Shown piece by piece: positions 36,315-45,595 of a stretch of DNA of 64,000 nt. Origin of the DNA: JACVRW01 sp963803085 (lineage in GTDB: Bacteria > Actinomycetota > Thermoleophilia > Solirubrobacterales > Thermoleophilaceae); NCBI GenBank assembly GCA_963803085.1, contig CAWDLE010000010.1:434001-498000 (forward strand), read 5' to 3'. The notes below the pieces were generated by a model. The model made no database searches. It saw only the letters and a program-made list of their open reading frames with translations, and was not told where the DNA came from. The translations under genes and the position numbers were made by a program. Numbering within the stretch: position 1 is the stretch's first letter; each line of letters starts with the position of its first letter.

Positions 36315-37975
36315 GGCGCGTGCTCGTGGTGCTTTCGGTTCTGGGCGTGTGCGCCGGCGCGTTCATGCTCGCCGGCGCCGCGGACAAGGGCTCCGAGGGG
36401 AAGACCTACAGGATCAAGTTCGACAACGCCTTCGGGCTCGTCAAGGGCGGCGACTTCCGGGTGGGCGGCGTGAACGCCGGCCAGACGACCGGCTTCGAGG
36501 TCGAGAAGAAGCAGGGCGAGTCGCCCAAGGCGGTGGTGACCGTCGAGGTCTCGAAGCCGGGCTTCGGCGACTTCCGCAAGGACGCGAGCTGCGAGATCCG
36601 GCCGCAGTCGCTGATCGGCGAGTACTACGTGGACTGCCAGCCCGGCAAGTCGGACGAGCGGCTGCCGGACGACGGCGTCGTGCCCGTGGAGCAGACCTCC
36701 TCGACGATCCCCACGGACATCGTCAACGACATCATGCGCCGGCCATACCGCGAGCGCTTCCGGCTGATCATCACGGAGCTCGGCACCGGCCTGGCGGGGC
36801 GCCCGGACGACCTCCAGGAGGTACTGCGGCGCGCGCATCCGGGCCTGCGTGAGACCTCGAAGGTGCTGCGCGTCCTCGGTGACCAGAACGAGGTCATCAA
36901 GAACTTCATCACGGACTCGGACACCGTGATCAACGAGCTCGAGAAGAACAAGCGCGACGTCGTGCGCTGGGTGGGCGAGGCGGGCGACGCCGCCGAGATC
37001 TCGGCGACCCGGCGCAACGAGCTGCGCGCCAACTTCCAGCGGTTCCCCGAGTTCCTCGACGAGCTCCGTCCCACCATGGCGCGGTTGGGCGAGCTGGCCG
37101 ACGAGCAGACGCCGCTGCTCGCCGACCTCCAGCGTGCCGCTCCCGACCTCGACACCTTCTTCACGCGCGTGGGTCCGTTCTCGGAGGCGAGCCGCCCGGC
37201 CGTGCGCTCGCTTGGCGACGCGGGCGAGGTGGGCACGAAGGCGTTCCGCGAAGGCCGCCAGGAGCTCCGGGAGCTGCGCACCCTGGCCGCGGGGGCGCCG
37301 CCGTTCGCGAAGCCGCTGCGCCAGTTCCTCCAGACGATCGACGACCGCAAGCGTGCCATCGAAAGCGATCCGCGCGCAAAGGCCACCGCGCCGCCCGCGC
37401 CGGACCCAACCGCCATCCCGAATGAGGGCGGCTTCACGGGCATGGAGGCGATCTGGAACTACTTCTTCTGGCAGACGCTCAGCACCAACATGCTGGACGA
37501 CACGGCGCACATGCTGCGCGCGTCGCTCACGGTCGCGCCGGACTGCATGGAGTGGCACAACGAGCCGCCGAAGACGCCCAAGGACCACGAGATGTTCGAG
37601 CGCTGCAACTCGTACCTCGGTCCGAACCAGCCGGGGATCTACAGCCCCGACCCACTCGACGACGGCTCCAACCCGTCGGCCGCGCGACTTCGCTCCCAGA
37701 GCGGCAAGCCTGCGTCGAGCGTCGGCGAGCAGCGCGGCGAGGGCCAGCCGGAGGCAGGGCCCCTGCCCGGGCAGCGCGACCTCTCGAAGCCGCAGATCGT
37801 GCTCCCGCCCCCCGTGCAGGAGCTGCTCGACACGCTCACGCCCAAGGAGCAGCGCCAGCTCGATGCTGACGACCTTCAGCAGCTAGGCGTCCCCGCTGAC
37901 GACCTCCAGCAGCTTGGCGTCCCCGCTGACGACCAGACCGCCGGCCAGCTCCTCGACTACCTGCTCGCGCCATGA
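36311..37975 (+). CDS. MCE/MlaD-family protein, second of six
   Basis: 554 residues, GTG start overlapping the preceding stop. Signal-like N-terminus (VLVVLSVLGVCAGAFMLAGA), then the MCE domain (RIKFDNAFGLVKGGDFRVGG, VNAGQTTGFEVEKK, EIRPQSLIGEYYVDCQPG) and helical tail (LRANFQRFPEFLDELRPTMA). The extreme C-terminus carries the tandem DDLQQLGVPA repeat, encoded at 37868-37927. Confidence 0.9.
   Translation: MRRVLVVLSVLGVCAGAFMLAGAADKGSEGKTYRIKFDNAFGLVKGGDFRVGGVNAGQTTGFEVEKKQGESPKAVVTVEVSKPGFGDFRKDASCEIRPQSLIGEYYVDCQPGKSDERLPDDGVVPVEQTSSTIPTDIVNDIMRRPYRERFRLIITELGTGLAGRPDDLQEVLRRAHPGLRETSKVLRVLGDQNEVIKNFITDSDTVINELEKNKRDVVRWVGEAGDAAEISATRRNELRANFQRFPEFLDELRPTMARLGELADEQTPLLADLQRAAPDLDTFFTRVGPFSEASRPAVRSLGDAGEVGTKAFREGRQELRELRTLAAGAPPFAKPLRQFLQTIDDRKRAIESDPRAKATAPPAPDPTAIPNEGGFTGMEAIWNYFFWQTLSTNMLDDTAHMLRASLTVAPDCMEWHNEPPKTPKDHEMFERCNSYLGPNQPGIYSPDPLDDGSNPSAARLRSQSGKPASSVGEQRGEGQPEAGPLPGQRDLSKPQIVLPPPVQELLDTLTPKEQRQLDADDLQQLGVPADDLQQLGVPADDQTAGQLLDYLLAP
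37868..37927 (+). repeat. 30-bp in-frame tandem repeat, two units
   Basis: Units at 37868-37897 and 37898-37927 differ at two positions and both encode DDLQQLGVPA near the C-terminus of the second MCE protein; a third partial unit begins DDQ. Its length is a multiple of three, so copy number can vary without shifting the frame. Confidence 0.9.
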
Positions 37976-39567
37976 GCCGTCGCCGCGGACAAGCCAGCAT
38001 CGGAGCCAGCCCTGTCCTGATCGGGGCGGCCACGGTGCTCGTCGCGCTCGTGGCCGTGTTCATCGCCTACAACGCGAACGCCGGCCTGCCGTTCGTCCCG
38101 ACCTACGACCTGAACGCGGAGCTGCCTTCCGGCGGCAAGCTCGTGAAGGGCAACGAGGTCCGCATCGGCGGCTTCCGCGTGGGCGTCGTCAAGGACGTGA
38201 GGCCGAAGGTCACGACGGTGAACGGCGAGCGCCGCAGCGTGGCCGTGGCGGAGCTCAATCTCGACAAGAAGATCGAGCCGCTCGCCAGGGACACCGAGTT
38301 CCGCGTGCGTCCGCGCTCGGCTCTTGGCCTCAAGTACATCGAGCTTCGGCCCGGCACCAGCAGGTCCACCTGGCAGTCCGGCGACACGGTGCCGGTCAAG
38401 CAGTCCTCCGAGCCGCTCGAGTTCGAGGACCTGTTCTCCACCTTCGACCGCGAGACCCGGCCCAACATCCAGCGGGCCACCGACGGCTTCGGCAACGCCT
38501 TCGCCGGCCGCGGCCGGGCGATCAACAACTCAATCGAGGCGCTCAACCCGTTCTTCAAGGCGCTGACCCCTGTTATGCGGAACCTGTCGAACCCGCGCAC
38601 GGAGCTCGACCAGTTCTTCCTCCAGATGGGCCGGGCGTCCGAGCAGGTGGCGCCGGTGGCCCGCACGCAGGCACTGCTGTTCACAGACATGGCGGACACG
38701 TTCGCGGCGATCTCCGCCAGCCCGCGCGCGCTCCAGGACACGATCGAGAAGGGCGCTCCGACGATGGACGTCTCGATCGACTCGTTCCGGGTGCAGCAGC
38801 CCTTCATGGCCGACTTCACGGACCTGTCGGCGCGCCTGCGCCCGGCGGCCGCCGAGCTGCCGCGCTCGCTTCCGGCCATCAACAGCGCCTTCAAGGTCGG
38901 CACGCCTGTGCTGCCGCGCACTGTCGAGCTGAACGAGAACCTCGAGAAGGCCTTCAACGAGGCGGACGACCTGTTCGAGAACCCGAACACGCTGCTCGCG
39001 CTGAAGGACCTCACCACCGCGGTCACGGTCACCCGCCCGGCGCTCGAGTACATCACGCCCTACCAGACGGTCTGCAACTACCTCAACTACTTCATTCACC
39101 CGCTGGGCGAGGTGCAGTCGGTGGTGCAGAGCGGCCCCACCGGCGGCGGGACCGTGCTCAACCAGAACGTCAAGGAAGTCAACTCAGACCAGCAGAACAA
39201 CTACGGCACGTCCGCAAGTTCGCGGCCGTGGGACATCCCCGCGGGCCAGAAGCCGCAGGGGGCGAAGGACTTCCAGGGCAAGCCGCTCTTCCGCCTGTAC
39301 GCGACCGCATACAACCCGGCCATCGACGCTCAGGGCAACGCGGACTGCCAGCTCGGGCAGACCGGCTATCCGAATGGCGCGCTCGGACCGGGCCGCTACC
39401 AGCCCGGCGACATCAAGGACGGGTCCGAGGCCCACGGCCTCCCGATTCCGGGCGAGTTCGGCTCTGGCACCAACGGCGCCATCACCGAGAACAACCTGCC
39501 CGGTCTCTCGGGTGGCACCTACCGAATGCGCGAGCTCGGGATCGACAACCTGAAGGACGTGCCATGA
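37972..39567 (+). CDS. MCE/MlaD-family protein, third of six
   Basis: 531 residues, ATGA overlap on both sides. Basic N-terminus and one membrane helix (about 11-33, PVLIGAATVLVALVAVFIAY), MCE domain (about 42-135; YDLNAELPSGGKLVKGNEVR, IGGFRVGVVKDVRP, RVRPRSALGLKYIELRPG), then a long helical tail and a C-terminal domain with several Cys (YQTVCNYLNYFIHPLGEVQS, GNADCQLGQTGYPNG). The C-terminal part resembles actinobacterial Mce proteins that end in a compact extracellular domain. Confidence 0.9.
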   Translation: MSRRRGQASIGASPVLIGAATVLVALVAVFIAYNANAGLPFVPTYDLNAELPSGGKLVKGNEVRIGGFRVGVVKDVRPKVTTVNGERRSVAVAELNLDKKIEPLARDTEFRVRPRSALGLKYIELRPGTSRSTWQSGDTVPVKQSSEPLEFEDLFSTFDRETRPNIQRATDGFGNAFAGRGRAINNSIEALNPFFKALTPVMRNLSNPRTELDQFFLQMGRASEQVAPVARTQALLFTDMADTFAAISASPRALQDTIEKGAPTMDVSIDSFRVQQPFMADFTDLSARLRPAAAELPRSLPAINSAFKVGTPVLPRTVELNENLEKAFNEADDLFENPNTLLALKDLTTAVTVTRPALEYITPYQTVCNYLNYFIHPLGEVQSVVQSGPTGGGTVLNQNVKEVNSDQQNNYGTSASSRPWDIPAGQKPQGAKDFQGKPLFRLYATAYNPAIDAQGNADCQLGQTGYPNGALGPGRYQPGDIKDGSEAHGLPIPGEFGSGTNGAITENNLPGLSGGTYRMRELGIDNLKDVP

Positions 39568-41103
39568 GCGGGCGCTCGAACGGCATGAGCCCCTTCCGCG
39601 CGGGCATCCTGGCGCTCGTCATCGTCGGCCTGTTCGCCTACTTCGGCTTCACGAAGGCCAACCCGTTCGCGAACCCGTACCAGTTCAAGGCGGCGTTCAA
39701 CGACGTGAACAACCTGAAGCCGAAGTCGCCGGTCCGGATCGCCGGCGTCGAGGTGGGCAAGGTCAAGAAGGTCGAGCCCATCAACGAGGGCGAGGGCCAG
39801 GGCGCCGCCATGGTGACCATGGAGCTCCAGGACAAGGCTCTTCCGATCAAGGAAGACGCGGAGCTGAAGATCCGGCCGCGCATCTTCCTCGAGGGCAACT
39901 TCTTCGTGGATCTCGAGCCCGGCTCGCCGTCCGCCGACGAGCTCGGGGACGGCGGGACGATCCCGGTCACGCACACAGCGGCGCCCGTGCAGCTCGGCGA
40001 CGTCCTCACCGCGCTCCAGAGCGACACGCGCTCCGACCTCCAGACGTTCCTGCGCGAGTACTCAAAGGGCCTCGACGAGGGCGGGGCGGAGGGCTTCAAC
40101 CAGGCGATCAAGTACTGGGAGCCCGCCTATCGCAACTCCTCGCTCGCGAACGACGCGACGCTGGGCCAGGATCCCGACCGCGACCTCCAGCGCGTCCTGA
40201 AGGGACAGCAGAAGACATTCGGTGCGCTCGTGCGCGACGAGCGTGCGCTCAAGGACCTGGTCACGAACTTCAACGTGACCGCCGCCGCCTTCGCACGCGA
40301 GGACGTGGCCCTGGCGGCCTCGATCCCGGCGCTGCGCGACACGCTGAGGGTGGGCCAGCCCGCGCTCGCCTCGCTCGACTCGGCGCTGCCGTCGCTGCGG
40401 GCCTTCGCGCGCGATGCGCTGCCGGGAGTGCGCTCGTCGGACGAGACGCTTGCGGAGTCGCTGCCGTTCATCACCCAGGCGCGCCTGCTCATGTCTGAGC
40501 GCGAGCTGCGCGGTACGGCCCGGGTGCTGCGCCAGACGATCCCGGACGTGGTGGCGTTCAACCGCACCTCCGTGCCGTTCCTGCAAGAGAACCGCGCGCT
40601 CTCGGCCTGCACGAACAACGTGCTCGTTCCGTTCATGGACCTGGAGATCCCGAACCCAGAGACCGGCAACGAGGCCGAGAACTCCGGCCAGAAGGTTCGC
40701 CAGCAGCTCCAGCGCGGCTTCCCTGGCCTGTCGGGCGAGAGCCGTCTCTCGGACGGCAACAACCAGTTCTTCCATGCCGGCGCAACGCCTCCGGGGAACC
40801 GCGTCCGGCCGGGCCCGCCGCCCGACGGCGGCAGCATGCCGATGCCACATCGTCCGGATGTGCCGTGCGAGCAGCAGGAGCTTCCGAACCTGCACGCGCC
40901 CGGCGGCCCGATTCCGGCCTTCCCCGTGCTCGACCACAGCCCCGGTTCGGTCGTCAAGCCGCCCGGCTCCGGTGCCTCCGGTCGGCGATTTCCTCGACTC
41001 CGCTCAGGACTTCGTGGACAACGTCCTGCCGCTGGTGGCACGGGAGCGCACGGCCTACCAGCGCCGTGAGGCGCGCCTCGCGAAGCAGGAGGGCGGCGGA
41101 TGA
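39564..41103 (+). CDS. MCE/MlaD-family protein, fourth of six, with apparent +1 frameshift
   Basis: Starts at ATG 39564 within the previous stop. Membrane helix (about 10-27), MCE domain (YQFKAAFNDVNNLKPKSPVR, IAGVEVGKVKKVEP, KIRPRIFLEGNFFVDLEPG) and helical tail are intact to about residue 472. As given, the frame then runs into Arg/Gly-rich sequence and stops at 41069. Shifting by one base near 40,980 restores GDFLDSAQDFVDNVLPLVAR and ERTAYQRREARLAKQEGGG, ending at 41103 in a TGA that overlaps the next ATG, as in every other pair of this operon. About 512 residues if corrected. An extra base in the sequence is likelier than real degradation. Confidence 0.82.
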
Positions 41104-42459
41104 GGACCGCGATCCGCAAGAACCTCGCGGACTTCCTGGCGATCCTCGGCGTGGTGGTCCTCGGTATCGGGATCGGCGCCTACATCCTCGCCAACCAGCG
41201 CCTGCGCTTCCCGCTCGTGGAGGACAAGCCCTACACCGTCAAGGCCGAGCTCTCAGATGCTCAGGCAGTCACGCCGGGGCAGGGCCAGACCGTCGTGGTC
41301 GCCGGCGTGCGCGTGGGTGACATCGGGCAGGTCGAGCTCGAGGACGGCAAGGCCGTCGTGGAGCTCCAGCTCGACCCGAAGTACCGCGGCTTCCTGCGCC
41401 AGGACGCGAGTGCCCTGCTGCGGGCGAAGACGGGAACCAAGGACATGTTCCTCGAGGTCGATCCCGGCGAGGGCAAGCCGCTGGACGACGGCGGGCGAAT
41501 CCAGGTGTCGAACACGCTGCCCGACATTGACCCGGACGAGTTCCTGGCCACGCTCGACTCGGACACGCGCGACTACCTCAAGCTGCTGATCTCCGGTGCG
41601 GGCAAGGGCCTGGACGGCCGCGGCACCGACCTCCGCGAGGTGCTCAAGCGGCTCGGGCCGTTGCACAAGGACCTCGCGCGCGTGAGCAGGGCGGTCGCAG
41701 AGCGGCGGCAGAACATGCGCCGGCTGATCAACCGCTATGGCCTGCTGATGGCCGAGCTTGGCAAGAGCGACAAGGACATCACTCGGCTCGTGCGCACGTC
41801 CAACGTGACGCTCGGCGCCTTCGCCGACGAGGACCAGAACATCTCGGCGCTCGTGTCGAAGCTGCCCGGCACGCTCGACCAGACGGCCACGACGCTCGGC
41901 AAGGTCGACACGCTCGCGAAGCAGATGGGCCCGACCTTCGAATCACTGCGGCCGCCGTTCCGCAAGCTCGACGAAGCCAACGCTGCCGTGCGGCCGTTCG
42001 TCGAGGAAGCCGCCCCGATCTTGGAGAAGAAGGTGCGGCCGTTCGCCGCGGGAGGCACAGCCGTTCCAGCGCAACCTGGGCGCGGCCTCGAAGGACCTCG
42101 CGACGGCGGGCCCCGACCTGACGGCCGCGTTCCGCGGGCTCAACCGCCTGTTCAACATCGGCGCCTACAACCCGGGCGGCACCGAGGGCATCAGCGAGGG
42201 CTGCGAGAAGAACGGCGTCTGCACGCGACAGGAGCGCGCACGCAACGAGAGCTATCTCTACTGGCTCGCCTGGGTCGGCCAGAACACCGTGTCGCTGTTC
42301 TCGACGGCGGACGCTCTCGGCCCGATCCGGCGCGCGTACCTCCTCAACCTCAACTGCGACGTCTTCACCGCCGGGGCCAAGCAGGTCGGCGTGCCGGACT
42401 CGGAGGCCGAGGGCCTGGCCGGGCTATACAGCGGGATTGGGGCCTGCGCGAACCCATGA
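41100..42459 (+). CDS. MCE/MlaD-family protein, fifth of six, with apparent +1 frameshift
   Basis: Starts at ATG 41100. Membrane helix (about 11-32, FLAILGVVVLGIGIGAYILA), MCE domain (YTVKAELSDAQAVTPGQGQT, VVVAGVRVGDIGQ, LRAKTGTKDMFLEVDPG) and helical tail read normally to about residue 319. Around 42,050-42,058 one base is in excess. In the +1 frame the chain continues QPFQRNLGAASKDLATAGPD, LTAAFRGLNRLFNIGAYNP and ends AGLYSGIGACANP at a TGA overlapping the next ATG. Without the correction this frame fuses artificially to the sixth MCE gene. About 452 residues if corrected. Confidence 0.82.
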
Positions 42460-43958
42460 TCAAGCAGACCCCCAGCCTCGGCCGCATCGTCGCCATGGTC
42501 GCCTTCACGCTGTCCGTGTTCGCGATCTTGATCTTCCTGTGGCTCGCCTTCGGCGGCTCGGTGCCGCTCCAGCCCAAGGGCTATCGGTTCACCGTGCACA
42601 TGCAGGAGGCCGCGACGCTCGCGGAGGAGGCGGACGTCCGCATGGCGGGCGTGAACGTGGGCAAGGTGAAGACGAAGGAGCTCGACGCGGGCGGAGCGCG
42701 GACGATCGTGGAGGTGCAGCTCGAGGAGCCGTACGCACCAATCCCCAAGGACACGCGCGCGATCCTGCGGGCGAAGACCCTGCTCGGCGAGACCTATCTC
42801 GAGCTGACGCCGGGGAACCCGTCGGCCGGCACGCTGGAGGACGGCGGGCGGCTCGCGAACTCACAGGTGCAGGACACGGTGGAGCTGGACGAGATCTTCA
42901 CGGCGTTCGACCCGGAGACGCGCCAGGCGTTCCGCGACTGGGTCACGGAGCTCTCAGCCGCCATCAAGGACGGCCGCGGCCAGGATCTGAACGACGCCTT
43001 CGGGAACTTCGAGGGCTTCGCGGTGGACGGCGCCAAGCTGATGACGGTGCTCGACGAGCAGAACGTGGCCGTGCACCGCCTCGTCAAGAACACCGGCGTG
43101 GTGTTCGGGGCGATCAACGAACGACGCGGCGCGCTGCGTGAGCTGATCATGAACTCCAAGCGCACCTTCGAGGCCACCGCCTCGCGCGACGAGGCGCTGG
43201 CGGAGACGTTCGCGATCTTCCCGACCTTCCTGGACGAGAGCAAGGCGACCATGGCGCGCCTCGAGGACTTCTCGCGCTCCACGCACCCGCTCGTAAACGA
43301 CCTGAAGGGGCCGGCGGACGACCTCGGGCCGACGGTGCGCGACCTGGGCGACCTCGCTCCCGACCTCGAGCGCCTGTTCCGCGACCTGGGGCCGCTGATC
43401 AGCGAGAGCCGCACGGGCGTGCCCGCCCTGGAGCGCACCCTGCGCGAGGCCGAGCCGCTCACCGAGGCGCTCCACACGTTCCTCCCGGAGCTGAACCCGA
43501 TCCTGTCGTACATGAACTTCCACCAGCAGACGATCGCCGGCTTCTTCACGAACGGCGGGGCCGACCTGGCAGCCGACTACGGGACCGGGCAGCGCGGTCA
43601 GACCCAGATCGGGATCATCACCGACAGCCGCAACTTCACGGCTTACCCACACGGCACGGCCCCGCCGGAGTGGGCCCGTGGCAACGCGTACCTCCAGCCC
43701 AACGCCTACAACCGGGCGCTGATGTTCGGCGGCATGGAGAGCTTCAAATGCCCGGGCGGGGAGCGCAAGTACCCGGAGGATGCGTTGAAGCCTGGTCAGG
43801 ACAACGACGACAAGCGGGCGCCCTGCTTCGAGGCTCCGCCGTCGCTCTACGACGGCCGCATCTTCCCGTCCCCGCGCAAGGGCGTGGCCCCCCTGCGCCA
43901 GGCGCCGCGCGGGAACGCCGGGAGCACGGCGGCCGCCGACCCCGACCCGAACGACTAG
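42456..43958 (+). CDS. MCE/MlaD-family protein, sixth of six
   Basis: 500 residues from ATG 42456. Membrane helix (about 10-33, IVAMVAFTLSVFAILIFLWL), MCE domain (about 45-130; YRFTVHMQEAATLAEEADVR, MAGVNVGKVKTKEL, ILRAKTLLGETYLELTPG), helical tail and a C-terminal globular part with Cys residues (GGMESFKCPGGERKYPEDAL). It closes the operon, as the next gene is separated by a hairpin repeat. Confidence 0.9.
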   Translation: MIKQTPSLGRIVAMVAFTLSVFAILIFLWLAFGGSVPLQPKGYRFTVHMQEAATLAEEADVRMAGVNVGKVKTKELDAGGARTIVEVQLEEPYAPIPKDTRAILRAKTLLGETYLELTPGNPSAGTLEDGGRLANSQVQDTVELDEIFTAFDPETRQAFRDWVTELSAAIKDGRGQDLNDAFGNFEGFAVDGAKLMTVLDEQNVAVHRLVKNTGVVFGAINERRGALRELIMNSKRTFEATASRDEALAETFAIFPTFLDESKATMARLEDFSRSTHPLVNDLKGPADDLGPTVRDLGDLAPDLERLFRDLGPLISESRTGVPALERTLREAEPLTEALHTFLPELNPILSYMNFHQQTIAGFFTNGGADLAADYGTGQRGQTQIGIITDSRNFTAYPHGTAPPEWARGNAYLQPNAYNRALMFGGMESFKCPGGERKYPEDALKPGQDNDDKRAPCFEAPPSLYDGRIFPSPRKGVAPLRQAPRGNAGSTAAADPDPND

Positions 43959-43964
43959 GAGAAA

Positions 43965-44003
43965 ACGTCGCTGCGCGCCGGGCGACGCCCGGCGCTTGCG
44001 CAA
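43965..44003. repeat. Single copy of the hairpin repeat seen at 14.65 kb
   Basis: The sequence ACGTCGCTGCGCGCCGGGCG continues into ACGCCCGGCGCTTGCGCAAA and aligns with the 42-bp unit at 14652. The core forms a perfect stem GCGCCGGGC/GCCCGGCGC with loop GAC. It lies 7 nt after an mce stop and 19 nt before a start codon. Confidence 0.85.
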
Positions 44004-44022
44004 AAACCGGGACAATCCCGGC

Positions 44023-45576
44023 ATGCCGTTCCTCTTAGGCAAGGCCTATAGGCGGTTTGGGAAGAACTACTTCCTGCTGTATGCGGCGTTCGAGTTCGTC
44101 TCGGCGTTCATCGTCTGCCTCGCCACGGTCGGCCTCTTCGCGCTGTACACGGACCTCTCACGCGAGAGGTTCTGGACGATCACGGCATTCGCCGAAGTCT
44201 GCGTGGCGCTCAGTACGGCATTCATGCTCTGGAACGGCTCGAAGCGGGTCCGGCCGATCATCGATTGGATGGACGGCCACGGCGATGCGCTCGAGGCCTG
44301 GCGCGCGGCAGTGGAGGTTCCCCGCGAGCTGACGCTTCGGGTCGGTTGGCAGCCGTTCGTCCTGATCGGAGTCCCGATCTCCCTCTTCGCCACGATCGAG
44401 GCCGGCCTCGATCCCTACGAGGCCCTGATCATCTTCGCGGGCACGGCGGTGGCGGTGGCCTACGCGGCGGTCCTTCACTTCTTCTCGTACGAGCAGTTCC
44501 TGCACCCGGTCGTGGAGGACATCGCTGACGAGCTTCCTCCTGACTTCAGCGGCGCGCCGCTGGGTGTGCCGCTGCGCTGGAAGCTGCTCGCCGCGCTGCC
44601 ACTCATCAACGTGATCACGGGCGTGGTGGTGAGCGGGCTGTCGACCGACGGGACCGCGGAGCTCAGAGACCTCGGGCTGGACGTGGTGGTGGCGGTGCTC
44701 GTGGCGTTCACGATCTCGCTCGAGCTGACGCTGCTTGTCACGCGCGCGGTAACGCAGCCGGTGGACTCGCTGCTGAAGGCAACCGAGTCGGTGAAGCGCG
44801 GGGACCTCGACGCGCGCGTGCCGATCACCTCCGCCGATGAGATGGGTCAGCTCGCGGGGAGCTTCAACGAGATGATGGAGGGGCTCTCCGAGCGCGAGGC
44901 TCTGCGCGAGGCGTTCGGCGCCTACGTCGACCCCGAGGTTGCCCAGCGCGTCCTCGAGCAGGGCGGCGAGCTGATCGAGGGCCAGGAGCGCGAGGTCACG
45001 GTGATGATCCTCGACGTTCGCGACTTCACCGAGTTCGCGCAGCGCTCGAGCGCGCGCGAGACGGTGAGCTTTCTCAACGACCTGTTCGGGATCGCCGTGC
45101 CGTGCGTGACGGAGCACGGCGGCCACGCGAACAAGTTTCTCGGCGACGGCCTGCTCGCCGTGTTCGGAGCTCCCGAATGGCTCCCGGACCATGCCGACCG
45201 CGCAGTCGCTGCGGCCGCCGACATCGCGCGGAAGCTCAGCGAGCGCTTCGGAGACGAGATTGGGTTCGGAATAGGCATCAACTCCGGGCCCGTGGTGGTG
45301 GGCTCGGTGGGAGGCGGCGGGCGCCTCGAATTCGCGGTAATCGGCGATCCTGTGAACGTCGCCGCCCGCGTGGAACACCTCACCAGGGAAACCGGTGACA
45401 TCGTCCTTTTGACCGAGGCCACTCGCTGCCTCCTCACAAATGGTTCGCAAAGACTCGAACCTCGGGGTAGGTTTGCACTGAAAGGAGTGGCAGAGCCTGT
45501 GCCGATCTACTCCGTGGCCATCCAGATGGACGAACGTTTGAGACGGTCGTCAAGAACCGCTCAAGCTGAAGCCTGA
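44023..45576 (+). CDS. Membrane class III adenylate/guanylate cyclase with HAMP domain
   Basis: 517 residues from ATG 44023. About four to six hydrophobic segments lie in residues 15-245, followed by a HAMP linker (about 245-300; AVTQPVDSLLKATESVKRGD, DARVPITSADEMGQLAGSFN). The cyclase domain (about 325-490) keeps the metal aspartates in MILDVRDFTEFAQ and NKFLGDGLLAVFGAP, GINSGPVVVGSVGG, and the NVAARVEHLT transition-state region. cAMP is the expected product. A C-terminal ALKGVAEPVPIYSV element is typical. The phosphatase gene follows after 19 nt. Confidence 0.92.
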   Translation: MPFLLGKAYRRFGKNYFLLYAAFEFVSAFIVCLATVGLFALYTDLSRERFWTITAFAEVCVALSTAFMLWNGSKRVRPIIDWMDGHGDALEAWRAAVEVPRELTLRVGWQPFVLIGVPISLFATIEAGLDPYEALIIFAGTAVAVAYAAVLHFFSYEQFLHPVVEDIADELPPDFSGAPLGVPLRWKLLAALPLINVITGVVVSGLSTDGTAELRDLGLDVVVAVLVAFTISLELTLLVTRAVTQPVDSLLKATESVKRGDLDARVPITSADEMGQLAGSFNEMMEGLSEREALREAFGAYVDPEVAQRVLEQGGELIEGQEREVTVMILDVRDFTEFAQRSSARETVSFLNDLFGIAVPCVTEHGGHANKFLGDGLLAVFGAPEWLPDHADRAVAAAADIARKLSERFGDEIGFGIGINSGPVVVGSVGGGGRLEFAVIGDPVNVAARVEHLTRETGDIVLLTEATRCLLTNGSQRLEPRGRFALKGVAEPVPIYSVAIQMDERLRRSSRTAQAEA

Positions 45577-45595
45577 CCCTGCCGAAGTAAGACAC

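Noticed and set aside
41100..43958. Single 952-residue double-MCE fusion protein
   Set aside because: The middle 130 residues are Arg/Gly/Pro-rich out-of-frame translation; the +1 frame there gives a normal MCE C-terminus ending in an ATGA overlap with a separate sixth gene.
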